Shown: piece by piece, positions 35,225 to 47,587 of the stretch | Layout: every line of letters starts with the position of its first letter | Numbering within the stretch: the stretch's first letter is position 1 | NCBI GenBank assembly: GCA_037157565.1 | Contig: JAZHRO010000036.1 | Location: 136,206,501-136,270,500, forward strand | DNA length: 64,000 nt | Source: Thalassia testudinum | Lineage: Eukaryota > Streptophyta > Magnoliopsida > Alismatales > Hydrocharitaceae | Direction: 5' to 3' | Translations under genes and position numbers: made by a program | Notes under the pieces: generated by a model | The model's input: the letters and a program-made list of their open reading frames with translations, nothing else | The model's database searches: none | Told to the model about the DNA's origin: nothing

Positions 35225-36450
35225 TAATTCTCCATTGCCTCCTCAGGTGAACTGCAGTTCGAGAAAAACTAAATACCAAATAAAAATTATTAGAAATAAT
35301 ATATGAAATTATGTACATAATAAAAATTTAAATGTTTAAAAATTATTACATTTTTCTTGGTCTCCATCCTCCAATCTTTATGGATTTTGGCAGCGTGCTT
35401 AAGGATATATTGGGAGGCATTAGGGTTGTCACCCCAATTGTAATTTGCCTACATTAATTTAAAAAATATATATGTCAATCTTACTTTATAATAATTTTAA
35501 GATAAAGTTATAAAAGAAATAACTTTGATAAAGGAAATTACCTCCAACTGTCGAAGGAGCTGCCTCTTCAGCTCTGCAGGCACCTTCCTCCAGTCGAAGT
35601 AGCAAATGGGCATAATGGACTTAACCATTGTGCCTACTCGACTGATGAATCCCAGGTAATTCTCCACCTCCCGTATGGTTCTAAGCTTGATTGTTATTCT
35701 CAAGTCCTCGGGGACACAGTGGAGGTCTAGATTCTTTGTCTTCCCCTATCCTCTTCTTAGTTTACCTGCTTAAACATTAATCATATTCATTATATATTTC
35801 TGAAGTTTTAATAAACTTTAAAATATATAAGTAATTTACTTCTTAAATGTATATGAGTTCTTACCAAAACTTGTGTCTGCCGCTAAGGGGTCCACATGAA
35901 CTAGGGACGTACTCCCCACCATCTCATCCTCTTCCTCTCCCTCCTCTCCTACCTCCTCCCCCTCCTCCTCCCCCTCCTCCTGATCTGATGCCCCATAATA
36001 TGGATCATCCTCTACTCGTTCTGACAAGGTCTAAGCAATCTCCTTCCCCTTTCCCTTCCCCCCCACATGTAGTAAACGTACCATTTCCCCAAGTCGTACA
36101 AAACGTGACTGGGGGGACCCTGGTGCTAGGGGGTGGTTGAACCTATTGTCGGGGGGGGTGGTTGAGCCTGAGGAGACGAATCGAGCTAGGTGGATGGTTG
36201 TGTCTCAAGAGGACTTTTTCTTTTGGGTATTTTCTTAAACTTCATCTATAATAAGGAAAAAATGTAATTATACAGTTGAAAATCATTAATTTATAAATCA
36301 TTCATGAAAAAACTTTGGCAAATATAAAAAAAATATTTAAAAATTTTGATAATGTTTCCCCTTAAATTTGGAGGTTTCTCTATAAACTTGCATATTAAAA
36401 TGAAAGTGGGCACACCCCCACATTAAAAAAAAATTGCAAAGACAAACCAC
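35225..36450 (-). other. Transposase_24 5' exons, introns and a CACTA internal repeat
   Basis: Coding parts of the Transposase_24 gene lie here at about 36243-35836, 35765-35520, 35460-35345 and 35255-35225. Acceptor-like AATGTAG and ACTGCAG precede the last two. Upstream of the ATG, 36330-36440 carries the phrases GTTTCCCCTTAAATTTGGAG and GTGGGCACACCCCCAC, repeated near TNP2 at 44205-44300. Confidence 0.6.
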
Positions 36451-36489
36451 AAGGACTTGCATATTGACGGAAAGTCGTTCTCGTGCATT

Positions 36490-37645
36490 TGAAAGTCATC
36501 GAAAATCGTAGTATAGTTGCACAAAAATGTTAATCAAAAATAAGTTTGTAAAAATTACGAGACTTGAGTCCCGGTCGTTCGTCTCTGGGAGGCATTTGCC
36601 TTTACTTTTGAAATCGATCTTTTTGCTGCTCTACTTCGTTTAGAAACACACGTCGGTTTCCAATCTCCTAACAAAACTTCACCACTTCTGTTATTAACTC
36701 GGATTACGTGCACGTGCGTCAAGTAAATTACGAAGGTGAACGTGTAAGTTTCTGTGCGCACGATTCTGGTGAGGTGGTGACTGTTTATAGAGAAAGCATC
36801 TATTGTTAGAGTTTCAATATCCTCGGGAAACGACATGCTTGTTGCGAATAGATAAACAATTGAAAAACAGGCAACTTGAATACGCAAAAAGAGTGACAAT
36901 AATTAAGCTCATGGTAATTTCAAACATGTAGAGATATATATATATATTTATATAAATGCATTTTCATTCATTCCATTGGAGAGTTGTTTGCAACAAGAAC
37001 TTTAGAGGAAAGCTTGTACATAAATGCTTGAAACGGAAATCTAGCTACCAGAAAATGACTGCATACAAGAATCAATGGGGGGATTTTGCATGCATCATTG
37101 TGGGAGAAGTTAAGACTATGCTACTAAGCAGTAAATAAAGTAGTAAAAATTATGGAGAGCGTAAAATAAATCTAGCAGAATAAAGGGCATTCAGGGGTGG
37201 TCCCCGATGGCCTTGGAGTGGTCGGGAGGAGAATGAGAGGCGACCAATGTAGCTTAGGCCGACCCTTGGAGAGAGGGAGGATTGATCCAGCATCCCGGCA
37301 TGATGTCCTCCATGATGGTGGTGAGCTCGTGGAGGTGGAGTAGCTAACCTAAGTGAAGGTGGGCATGTATGGAGCTAATAAGGTGAGTGATGCCAATGAA
37401 GCCAAGGGATGTGAATGGGGTCACTTGGCCGCCCATGGGGTCTTTTTATAGAGCCAATGGCTTCCCTCTAGAGAGGTCTGGAACTCTCTAGAGAGAGTCC
37501 AAGAGTGGCCGGCCAAGAGGTTATGAGATCCAAAAATTATAGATCTCATTTTGAATGCCTCTTGGTTGTTAATTTTGGCAACCAAGAGCTAGCGCCACTT
37601 CAAAGAGAGTTCTAGAGAACTCTAGAGAAGTGTGTGTGCGTGAAT

Positions 37646-37681
<36 letters not shown>

Positions 37682-38950
37682 TCATGCTCTATGTGGCTAG
37701 GTGGCTTAGGTTAGGTCCTAAGGGGTTTGGGTAGGTGTAGGTCTTGAATTAGGGTTATAAACCCTAATTGCTAAGGGGAAAATGCAATTAAAATTAACCT
37801 AAGTTTAATTGAATGAGTGTGAACCTAATTGAGAGTGAAATAACTCAATTGGGTTGGGTTTAAATTAATTGGACTCTCACTAAGTCCAATTGAACTTGTG
37901 TGGGTTGAGATCTAAGCTCAATTGGACTCAATGAGTCCAATTGACTTGGGTGAAGGTAATTGACTTTGATCTAAGTCAATTGGGTTTGGTGATGACCTAA
38001 TTAGGTCCTTAGGTAGGTCTAGAAGTGATGTACTAGGGTTAGGACACCTTAATTTAGGTTCCTATGGGGTTGGGATTAGGTCTAGGGAGCTGGAGATCCA
38101 AGATCAAGACTTCAATCTCAAAATAGGGACTGAAGACCAATACCAGACATCCAATAATGTGAGAAGATGACTTATACTCAAAAATCAGAAGTCTAGACTT
38201 CAGTTCTGGATGTCCAATCTGAGTCAGGGGGAAATCAAGGTTCTGTTTTGGGTATTCTGCAGAAATTGGATGTCTGACAAAGTGTCTGGATGTCCAATAA
38301 CACTGCAGAAGTGGGTTTAAGGTGTGCGAGAGATGGCTAAGGGTCCTGGATGTCCTATAACTTATCTGGACATCCAAATAAGGGTTGGAACTAGGGTTTT
38401 AGGGCTTCCTAGGGTGTTGTGACCTAATCTAAGGGTGGCTAAGGCTTGGGGAAGTCTCTAGGCTATCCTAGGACTAGGATGGACCTAAGCTCTTCACATT
38501 TTACTGCTTTATTCTTACTTAATAGAATAGAAAACCTTTAACCCCCATACATTATTGTTCTTATATCTAAACTAAGCCTTCTGCTCCAGCTCTGCTACAA
38601 CTCCCGTTATTCTAGATCCAACTTCAGATCTGCTTATTGCCTGCAATCAACATAATGCACTTAATCAGCACATTATAACATTATTTTATTCATAGCTAAA
38701 GTAAAGCAGTAAAGATGCAGATAATGCTTATGCGTGCATGAATTTCCCTAACTTATGCTTAGTTCTAGCCTAATCTAGGTCAATTAAGACCTATGATTGC
38801 TGTGCAATCACATATTTACAACTCAAAGCAAATGCAAGTTATTCAAAGATAATTCTAAATCTAAGTAATTGGTAGAAGAAGCAAATGCAAGTTAATTGCA
38901 AGAAGGCTTCTAAGTACCAGGTGAATTTTTTGACAGCCTATGATTCTACA
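36490..38950 (-). repeat. LTR-like block F in CACTA M
   Basis: The + strand phrase ATCGTAGTATAGTTG followed by GAGTCCCGGTCGTTCG and a CTGGGAGG box (36505-36595) matches the 3' ends of LTR N (47680-47755) and fragment P (54893-54985). The - strand TATA-like CTATAAAAAGACC lies near 37452-37440. I could not find matching target duplications, so both ends are approximate. It contains a (TG)n run at about 37650-37680 and no gene that I recognise. Confidence 0.5.
37650..37680. repeat. (TG)n microsatellite
   Basis: Uninterrupted TG dinucleotides within LTR-like block F. Confidence 0.9.
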
Positions 38951-38979
38951 GATTAGCCCTTTACCTAGTTATCTCTTAG

Positions 38980-39445
38980 TAAGATTGGTAGTTTGCTTAA
39001 AAAAGATTTCTAGATTGGCGGATTACTTAAAAAACAATGTGTCACAACTACTTCATTTTCTCTTTTTTTGAATGGGAATCTAGTAAAAGTTTGGACCTAA
39101 TTTTGAAAAGATTTGGATAAGGATGCTCACTTGCACCTATGCTATTTGTTGTGGTATAGATCCTTTAGGAAGATGCACTTCCTTTACCTATTTGAGGAGC
39201 TTATTGACTAGTTTTTACCCAAATCCATAGCTTGCCACTCTTTCCACCAAAAAAGAAAATAGAAATCTAGTCTGCCTTATTGGTTCCTATTCTTTTGGCA
39301 TGCCGACAATATTGGTTACGAAAGGGGTTAGTGGATAAGGTGAGGCAATTTAGATAGCTACTGGAATATCTTGTAGATGCTTTGGGTTTAAGGATTAATT
39401 ATGTGAAGTATGATTTCATTCAGAAGGGAATGTCTAATGAGGAGG
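38980..39445 (+). pseudogene. LINE reverse transcriptase fragment in CACTA M
   Basis: Translation of the + strand gives GCSLAPMLFVVV near 39130, which fits the conserved QGCPL(A/S)P-LF block of plant L1-type RT. Further on, DALGLRINYVKYDFIQKGMS near 39375-39435 fits the SGLKIN--KS block. Stops are frequent and the sequence between the two blocks is shortened. No poly-A tail or target duplication was found, so it is a decayed fragment. Confidence 0.5.
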
Positions 39446-39745
39446 TACACCCAACATCCATTCAAATTAACGAAATATAAAGTAAACAAGTGGGTACACC
39501 CCACATCTACATAAAACATGCAAACAAGTGGGTACACCTCATATCCATCTAAATAAAACATGCAACACAAGTGGGTATACCCCATATCTATTCAATGAAA
39601 TAAAAAATAATATGTGGGCACAACCCACATCTAGCAAAAACCTATAATTTCATCCAATTAAATTTAAGACATTGAAATTATACCTATAAGTACAATAGCC
39701 TCCGAGTATACCCGTCATCGATAACCTGTAATTTGGAAAATAAAA
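39445..39745 (-). repeat. GTGGGYACACCCCAC repeats and TNP2-flanking direct repeat, left copy
   Basis: Four copies of a near-palindromic GTGGGTACACCCCAC-type word lie at about 39445, 39490, 39530 and 39570, roughly 40 bases apart, with a fifth at 39615. From about 39600 to 39745 the sequence is repeated at 44310-44455 on the other side of TNP2. It includes a possible small last exon (GTTATCGATGACGGG, - strand from 39725) behind a TTACAG acceptor. Confidence 0.6.
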
Positions 39746-42700
39746 GTAATTAAATAAAAAATTATAAATGTCATGTATAGAAAATAAATAAATAAAAAGT
39801 GCAGTGATTAAGAGTAACATATTTTGAACATATGTGTGTGATTGGTTTAAGTTTTGGTATTTCTAGTGTATAGAAAATGCCAATGGAACTTTAGGTTTCT
39901 TCAATTTTAATATGAATTTGATTTAAATAGAAATGAAACAAAGCAAAGAAATTATTACTTACCTTAAATGTCCACATCTACAGCATTTAAATTTATATGA
40001 CCTTCCGTTAATTCTTGATATGCTTCAGGCGTGTGTCAAAATGATTGCGTGGTACTGTTCTTACTGGTATAACCCATCCCCTTTGGTAATTATTGGGGAC
40101 ATAGAAAACTTGTGCCACTTGACGTGCCAATGTGAATGGTTCATCAGACTGAAGAATTTGATGGTTACAATTTACACTTAAGAAATTACATTTCTTGTCA
40201 ATTTTGAAACCAATGCCCTCTTTAAAATCATCAAACCAATGACATTTAAATAGGACAACTCTATGATTGTATCTGAAGCTTATCTCCACAATTTCTTCGA
40301 TTTCACCATAGTATCAATCTGGACTGGTGGAAAGATCTGAATCAACAACTCCGGCTTGTTGTGTAAACTTTCTATCATCAATTTCTTTTATTCTAAATCT
40401 GAACCAATTTGTTATATACCCAGAGTGGTAATATGCATAATGTAATGATGTATCAACAATTACATCAAAATTTGGTATCCATCGTGAGTCTTTACCATCT
40501 TGCAATTGATTAACTCAATCTTTAAACCAATCTAAGAAGCCAAATTCGAATGTCCTTGAATGAGGTAATCACTCGAATTCCTCGTAAAATGGATCAATTT
40601 GAAGAATTTGTTTTAAAATATATAGATGTGCCAAACGTCTGTTATTTTCTGAAATTGCCTTGAACTCTGTATAAAGAATCAACCTTCTTCTGATATGAAA
40701 AATTGATAAACATTCTTCATCATTGTCATTGTATTCCCCCTCATAGTTCCTTTGAAGTTTATTAAAGCAGTTGTCAGTTTCATTCATGTACATGGAGGTA
40801 AAATTTATAGACTCCTCCACGAGATAACCCTCTACAATTAAACCTTCTAGCTTTGCCTTGTTCAAAATATAATCTTTAAGCTTTTTCAAAAATTACTCCA
40901 CAGGATACATCCATCTGAATTGTATAGGTCCACCAATTCTCGCTTCATTTGCAAGATACAACATGAGATGAACCATTACATCGAAGAAGGTTGGAGGAAG
41001 AATCTGTTCTATCTTATAGAGAGCAATAACTATTTGTTTATCCCAGTAATCCAGTGTATCATTTTGTAGTGTCTTCGAACAAATAGCTTTGAAAATTTTG
41101 GTCATCTTTGTGAAGGAATCAACAACTAGCTCAAGCAATATCCCCTGTATCGCCAATGGAAACAATACCTGCATATAAATGTGGAAGTCATGACTTTTCA
41201 AGCCAGATATCTTTCTCTACGCTTCATTTACACAATGAGAAAGCTGCGACAAAAACCCATCTGGCACCCAAATTTCCTTTAAGAAGGAGAACAGTCTACT
41301 CTTCTAGTCCTAATTCAAGCTGTAAATAGAAGATGGAAACTAGCCATCATCCTCATGAATATGTAGCTCCAAACGTATCCCTAAACTCTTCATGTATTTT
41401 CTTATTTTCATCGTGTCCTTCGGATCATCGATTAGATTTAATACGTCTAAGATGTTATCCATCACATTCTTTTCGATGTAGATAACATCTAAATTATAAC
41501 GTATTGTAAGATCTTTCCATTATGACAGTTCCATAAAGAAAATTTTTTTTTTCAAAATCTAGAATTCCTCGAGGCTGTTTGGTCTTGTTTCAATGGTCAA
41601 CCCAACCATATCTCACTCATTTCTTGTAATCTCTACATTATAACCTGACTTAGCAACCTGATAGAATCTGTACTAAGTTTATTTTTTGGATTTTTCTTTG
41701 AATACCAACACATCCTACCATTAAATTTACTCATGAACTATTATGTTCACCATTTATGTTCAATAGGTAGAAATCTGTGATGTACTAAGTAACAGAATTT
41801 CTTACTTTCCGACAGTCGTAGGTGATGAGTGCCTTCCATACAGACTAGGTAAGCAAGCTTTCCTTTAGTGCTCCAACCTGACAAATTTGCATACGTTGGG
41901 AAGTCATTTATGGTCCACAACAATGCTGCATGCATATTGTAAAATTTTTTCTTTTCTGCATCATACGTCTTCACGCTGATGTACCACGACTATTTTAGTT
42001 CATCGATTAATGGCTGGAGAAAGCATCTATTGTATTTCCTGGTTGTTTTGGACCAGGGATTAATAGGGTGAGCATCATGAATGGCGATCTCATACACAAC
42101 CAGAGAGGTAAGTTATAAGTGACCATTACCACTAACCATATAGAGTACGACGAGTACATTCTCTTAAATAGATTGAATCTATCAGTTGTAAGACCCAAAC
42201 ACACGTTTCTTGCTTTTAAAGCAAATGAATTATTTCTTTCATCAGATTACTTCCACTCTTCTAAATTAGTAGGATGACGTACTCTTCTATCTTGAGATTT
42301 ACAATCCTAGTGCCATATCATCCACCGTGCAGTTTTAATTGATATGAAAAGGTGTTGAAGCCTACGTGTCAGTGGGAAGTAACAAAGAGCCTTCTGAGAT
42401 TGTTTCCTCTTACTTTCATTTTTACCTTCTTTATATCTCTCATGTCCACATTTGGTACAATTACTCAAATTTGCGAATTCATTTCTGAAAAGAATGGAGT
42501 CATTCAGACATGCATCGATCTTCTAACAGTCCAAACTAAGCTTGCAAATCTGTTTCCTTGCCTCGAACCATAAAGCTAGAAAACCATTAAGGTTATTCAA
42601 CAACTCAGCGATAAACTGAAGTATTTCTGACATAAATTTAACACTAGCTTTGTTCATAACCTTCAGTTGAAACATCTTCAATAAAAACAACTTTGACATT

Positions 42701-43164
42701 TTCGTAACACTAGGAGCAATAGGATCCTCAGCTACCTTAACAACATCATAGAACAGATCACAACTAAACGGATCTTCCACATCTGTATTTATATCCTCTC
42801 CTGCTCTCATCTCATTCAACATATCTTGCATTTCTTCACCTCCACTATCAGCAATTTCCTCATCAATCTCTTCATCAACAGTGTTCTCATTGTTTATGAC
42901 TTTCTCAGTCAACTCCTCTCCATGAGCTACCCAAGTATTGTAATGCTGTCACCACTCATTACAAATTAAGTGCTCGAGCACAGTATTACGATCATGTAAG
43001 GAACCATTCAAACATCTTCTGCATGGGCAGAAGATATTATCAAGTTGATTTCCTCGCCTAAATATCTTCTTATCATCATCAAAATCCCAATCCAGGAATG
43101 AAATTACTCCATCTTTATATCTAGAGTAATCTGAACCCCACAATCCAATCCAAGATTTATCCAT
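39690..43164 (-). pseudogene. CACTA M: TNP2-type transposase with DUF4218 and DUF4216
   Basis: Catalytic transposase of the CACTA element, which would cut the element at its ends in the nucleus. The ATG at 43164 begins MDKSWIGLWG, the transposase-associated domain, with CPCRRCLNG near 43010. An acidic linker follows (42912-42740). The TNP2 core shows HPTNLEEWK and CLGLTTDRFNLFKRMYSSYS (42270-42140), LLIPGPKQPGN (42060), AALLWTINDFPTYANLSGW (41930-41870) and YIEKNVMDNILDVLNLIDDP (about 41480-41420). DUF4218 spans 41201-40569 (KSHDFHIYMQ, PPTFFDVMVHL, RWMYP). DUF4216 spans about 40289-40010 (VVLFKCHWFDD, QVFYV). Stops and frame changes separate the blocks. GTAAGT at 39962-39957 may be a donor to a last exon at 39725. 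Confidence 0.9.
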
Positions 43165-44530
43165 TATAACCTAAAATTTAATGTAAACAAATCACTTATT
43201 AGGAAGAGAAAGGATTAAATGATGTATATCTTGATTAAGATTTTCACTTTATATCCCATCTTAGTTGATCAAAACTTAGGTTTGCTCGTTACATGTAATC
43301 TTAGTGTGGTGAAATTTTGGTAGCATCTTTCGGCACTTCTCCAGTACACCTCCCAATAATAACCTTAGCTAGATTTCCTTTAACACTCATTTAAGGGTAT
43401 CGTAGGAAACTAGATAAGATTAGATGGTATACCGGGAAAGAGCAGAAAGAAGCAATCGAAATTTCACCACACAAGGTTACATGTAACAAGCAAAACTAAG
43501 TTGTGATCAAATCTTTAAGGACCTTCTTTAGTTTGATACTTTGCCAAACTAAAGTCAATCGAGTCTTATGGCATGCTACAATGATGACACATCATGCATG
43601 TAAGTGAGATATATATACACTTCCTGCATTATCCATATAACATGATCATAACTCTCGACAGGCGAGTAATTTGGATACAATTTGATTCAGAGGACTTTTA
43701 CCTTAGAGGTTAGAATACCTAATGTTTGGCCTCGCGTGCATATATCTTCTTTAACAAGTGTGTGTATCTAAAATAATACTCATAATTGAAATGAAATTAA
43801 CATTAAACATAAGCAATCATCTAATAGTAAATAAAATTATTTTCATTGAATGCTGAAAAGAAATGTACAAAAATGTTATTTTATCATAACATGATTCAAA
43901 TAAGCTCTGTAGAGCTTCGAATTTCAACCTGAGCTCAAAGGAGCTCAACTACAAGCATATGAACCAAAATAAAACATAAATTGCTAACAGACATAGGTAA
44001 CTTCAAAATTAAACCTAAAATTGACTTTTAGATCCTTAGTAGTTCCCATCAAATTAATGACCTAGATAGACCTTTTACGATCTCAAGAACTCATTAAACT
44101 CAAAAAGAAGGGAGATTGATCACTGGAACGCAATGTTCCAGGTTTGCCGCCTAAATCCTGAACCTTAAAACTTCAAACCCTACTAACCATTAAAATAATT
44201 TTGAAAAAAATTTGACAGAGTTTCCCCTTATATTTTGAAGTTCTCTATAAATCTGCATAGTAAAATAAATACTCGCCAGCAAAGTGGGCACACTCCACAT
44301 TCATTTAATGAAATTAACAACACTGTGTGGGCACACCCCACATATAATAAAAACATATATTATCATTTAAATAAATAAAAAACATTAAAACTATACCTCT
44401 AAGTAGTACAACCTCCAAGAATGCCTATCAACGATAACCTGTAATTTCAGAAATAGAATCAATTGAATCAAACTATCAAGCATGACAAAAATTAAATAGA
44501 ATCAATTGAGTAAATTAAGTTAGTTCAATT
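43165..44530 (-). other. Upstream region of TNP2 with right copy of the direct repeat
   Basis: No coding region is seen. Near 44205-44300 are GTTTCCCCTTATATTTTGAAG and GTGGGCACACTCCAC, and 44310-44455 repeats 39600-39745, including the TTACAG/GTTATCG junction. In this copy the downstream frame reads VIVDRHSWRLYYLEV and then a stop. The region probably holds the promoter and 5' leader of TNP2. Confidence 0.5.
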
Positions 44531-44880
44531 GTTTATTTGATTAGTGATGTAGGATGGGAGGAGGGGGATGGGTAGGAGGAGAGGAGAGGAGAGGAAGGAG
44601 GGCATGATGAGAGGGGTGGTCAGGAGGAGGAGGAGCAGGAGGGGGGAGCCGAAGAGGAGGAGGGGACGGTCATGAGGAAGAGGAGGAGGAGGAGGAGGAG
44701 GACGGTGCCGACGATTAGGATGGGGGAGGGGGCCAAAAGGATGAGGCAGAGGGGCGCCGGTGGAGGAGGAGAGGTGTAGTCAAGAGGAGGAGGAGGGGGG
44801 AGGAACCAAGGAGGAGGAGGAGGAGGGTAAGAGTTAAATGATAAAGGAGTGAATAAGGTGGCAAGAGGGGGCAAAGGTGA
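44530..44880. repeat. GGA-rich purine tract, part 1
   Basis: Imperfect (GGA)n/(GAG)n on the + strand, equal to CTC/TCC on the - strand. The matching frames give Pro/Ser/Leu low-complexity peptides and are not genes. Similar tracts continue at 45350-45560 and 47260-47587; solo LTRs O and N lie in or beside them. Confidence 0.85.
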
Positions 44881-45349
44881 GTGAAAAGTTGAGTTCTCTT
44901 AACTCACTTGCAAGGACCATATGGAGGAAGTGGATGAAGACTACAACATTTTATTCTTTTTCTTCAAACAAATATTTTGGTCTTAGTTCTCGTTGACACC
45001 AAAGCTAAAATACTATATTAAACTAATTTGTAGCATTAATTCACTCATGAGTGATATCACATTAATGTTATTTAATGTCATAGCACTCCTATGTGCATGA
45101 ATGTTATAACATCAACATTATATATATAGCATTATAATACTAATGAGAAGTGCAAGAATATCATAGCAACAATGGTAATATATATATTTTTTAAAGGACC
45201 AATGGTATATTTTATAGTATCATGATAGTAATGCTATGTAATACTATATCACCATGCAATGTAACTTCATGGAATTAATGTTACACAACCTTGTAGAACC
45301 AATGCTAACCCTATAACAATTGTACCATGAAGTGGTTGAAGCAAAAGTG
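44881..45349. other. AT-rich stretch between purine tracts
   Basis: Many short related words such as AATGTTATAACATCAACATTATAT, split by small changes, with TATATATA runs near 45120 and 45180. No gene seen. It may be an unrecognised insertion within the purine tract, but I found no ends. Confidence 0.4.
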
Positions 45350-45560
45350 GCAATGTCAAGTGCGGAGGGGAGGAGGAGGAGGACGAGGAGGGGATAGAGA
45401 GAGGGAGCAAAAGGAGGAGGAGGAAGGGAGGAGGGGGCAGAGGGGAGGAGGAGGAGGGCAGCAGGAGGGGGTCAGGGGGGAGGAGGAGGATGGCAAAAGG
45501 GAGAGGAGGAGGAGTAAGAGCAGGACAAGGTGGCAGCAGGATGGGGAGGAGGAGGAGGTG
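45350..45560. repeat. GGA-rich purine tract, part 2
   Basis: Continuation of the (GGA)n tract. It ends in AGGTG (45556-45560), the target duplication of solo LTR O. Confidence 0.85.
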
Positions 45561-47259
45561 TGATGTAAACATGTTTATATTACATAAAATGTCTATTTAT
45601 GCATGTTCTTAAGCATACAATTGCATTACATGCTATAAATATTGCATTTCATTTATCATCTTGCATTTAAATTAGTTTGAATAAAGTGGAGGTTAATTGT
45701 CTCCTTTTATGTTCAGGGATAGAGCAAATTTTTATCATGGCCTCAGATCGAAGATCCAACCATACAGATTTGATCAGGACGACGATTGGAGTTCAACGAC
45801 TCCAAGATCACCCTAATCAAACATTTGTAGCATCAGATAGAGATCTAGGAACCCTAGAAGATCAAGGGCCAAGATGGTGTGAATTCACACTTCAGAAGAC
45901 AAATCTAACCACACGGATGGATTCAGAAGGATGATCGCAGCCTAACAACGTGAAAATCGACTCAATCCGACAACCATGGCACCATCTACATCATCCAGAA
46001 GATGGACGGCTAAGATGGCGCCACGTGGTGCCATCTCAGCCACCCAACCGACCATTGCACCCGCCGCTCCTTCTCTTCTTCAATCTGAGCACTGCATCTT
46101 CGCCGTTGGATCATCATCCAATGGCTATGGATGCACGTGCACAAATCACAAGCACGACACAAACACACTTATAGCGCCTTAGTCGAACGTGCTTGCGCGA
46201 ACAGGAGGCGCGCGTTCGAGCCTTGAGGAGCGGCTGCTGAGGTGCAGCGAGTGGACGCTATTGAGCGCTCGATCACGATCAAGTGGCTACGAGCGCCTGA
46301 TAGCGCCCATGCGCTATTACATGCTCGTGCATAACGCGAGATCACATGCGGCAAGCGCACGATGAGGAGGCACGACGAGGATGCATCTCAGTCATTTGAT
46401 CTCATGATCGAACGGCTAAGATTTCAGGAATGTGATTGAGAGGTGCGCTTGAGGAGGCGAGCAGGCACACACGTGCCACCCCCACTACGCCCACGTTCGA
46501 ACCTTTAGCGACGGATTTATCCGTCACTAAAGGTCCTGAATTAATTTTTTCAAATTTAAAAGAACAATTTGCCCTCACTCCTTGCAACTACAAAAGGAGA
46601 CCTCCTCCAAACAAAATTTTCATCCCTTCTTTCTTTTCTCTCCCTCTCCAAAGCTCAAGAGAAGCTTGTCCCACACCTGGGATGCTTCTCAAGAGATAAA
46701 GTCAAATTTTTGCCCCCATTTCGGAAGTGGATCCCGCGACGATGGCGATGTGCTACCCCATTCCCATTCTTCCCACTTCATCCTCCTTCGTCTTGCTCCA
46801 TTCCCCATCTTCCAGGAGTCATCCCGTCTGGCTCGTCCTCTAAGCGACCGTCGAGGAGGATATTTCTCTCTCCATTATTTTTAATGCTTTCTAGAGTAGA
46901 TTTACTGCTTTCTAGAGTAATCATTTTCTGCTTTCTAGTTGTAATGAGTAGTGTAGCGAACAATCTCTTTGATAATGAATTTCATGTTCATTCTACATCT
47001 CTTTTTGATTTTTGTTTGTAATATTCTCTCTCTCTCTTCTATTTATTGTAAATAGATAGATAATTTCTAATCAATTATTCTACTTCGTGACAAATAAATA
47101 AAATGCGTATTTTTGATCAAACGTCTGCCTCCCTGAGTTCGACTCGGGATTTCTATTTCAGTATAAATTTTATTTGTTGAACACGAGTTCTTCGCTTTCA
47201 AACTACGACAAGTTTTTTTGAAATCAAATACAATAGCGTAGTAACTCGCAGCTTCAACA
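45561..47259 (+). mobile_element. Solo LTR O, TSD AGGTG
   Basis: Starts TGATGTAAACATG, ends GCAGCTTCAACA, with AGGTG on both sides (45556-45560 and 47260-47264). It is a B/C-family LTR with the hairpin block (about 45771-45822), the GGCGCCACGTGGTGCC palindrome (46013-46036), a GCCGTTGGATC palindrome (46101-46125) and a near-perfect 34-base palindrome with arms ACCTTTAG-GACGGAT (46501-46534). TATA-like ACTACAAAAGGAG near 46590. CTCCCTGAGTTCGAC near 47130 marks the 3' part. Confidence 0.9.
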
Positions 47260-47587
47260 AGGTGGTCGAGGGGAAGGAGGGGGGCTACAAGAGGGGGAGG
47301 AGGAGGAGGGCAGCGGGAGGGTGTCGAGGAGGAGGAGTAGCACGAGGATAGCGAGGAGGAGGAGCATGGGGATGGGGTAGAGGAGGAGGAGGGCCGTCGA
47401 GCAACAGGAGGAGTGGAGGCACCATGGAGGATGGGGAGGAGGAACAGCCGGAGGAATGGAGGAGGGGGGCAGGGGTCGACGACCACCACAGGGAAGAGGA
47501 GGACGAGGGGATTCACCTATGGAGGAGGGAGCGACGCGATGATAAGGATGATGCGACATGGAGAGTCAGTAAGGAGGAGGAGAGCCG
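47260..47587. repeat. GGA-rich purine tract, part 3
   Basis: Third part of the purine-rich tract, between solo LTRs O and N. Its frames in both directions are low-complexity and not counted as genes. It ends in AGCCG (47583-47587), the duplication of LTR N. Confidence 0.85.

Larger units (their letters stand above)
27890..36243 (-). pseudogene. CACTA M: Transposase_24 (TNP1/Ptta-En/Spm) gene, interrupted twice
   Basis: Second gene of the CACTA element, a DNA-binding accessory transposase family. An ATG at 36243 (MKFKKIPKRKSPLE) opens a Pro- and Glu-rich head with stops. The next parts are SRVGTMVKSIMPICYFDWRK (35640-35545), YNWGDNPNASQY with HAAKIHKDWRMETKKN (35450-35350), SPEEAMENY (about 35255-35228), PPDVILEVWKKACEHW (30555-30510), KAPPQTHWLGRRSIEMVRSP (30390-30320), an IHHPTNETSD exon (30030-29870) and a coiled tail (29800-29700). 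The last piece is 27998-27890. Exon edges match GT/AG sites, for example GTAAGTG near 30315. Copia J sits inside one exon (35224-30565) and solo LTR L1 near the 3' end. Confidence 0.75.

Noticed and set aside
36555..36899. 114-codon - strand frame
   Set aside because: It lies in LTR-like block F, shows no recognisable domain and is of ordinary chance length.
39445..39630. Regularly spaced repeats as a CRISPR array
   Set aside because: Plant CACTA context; the units are short, near-palindromic words with similar, not unique, spacers.
44620..45572. Pro/Ser/Leu-rich frames (44874-44620, 45572-45267; also 47516-47067 and 47559-47254)
   Set aside because: They are translations of the (GGA)n purine tract and neighbouring LTR sequence, and are low in complexity.
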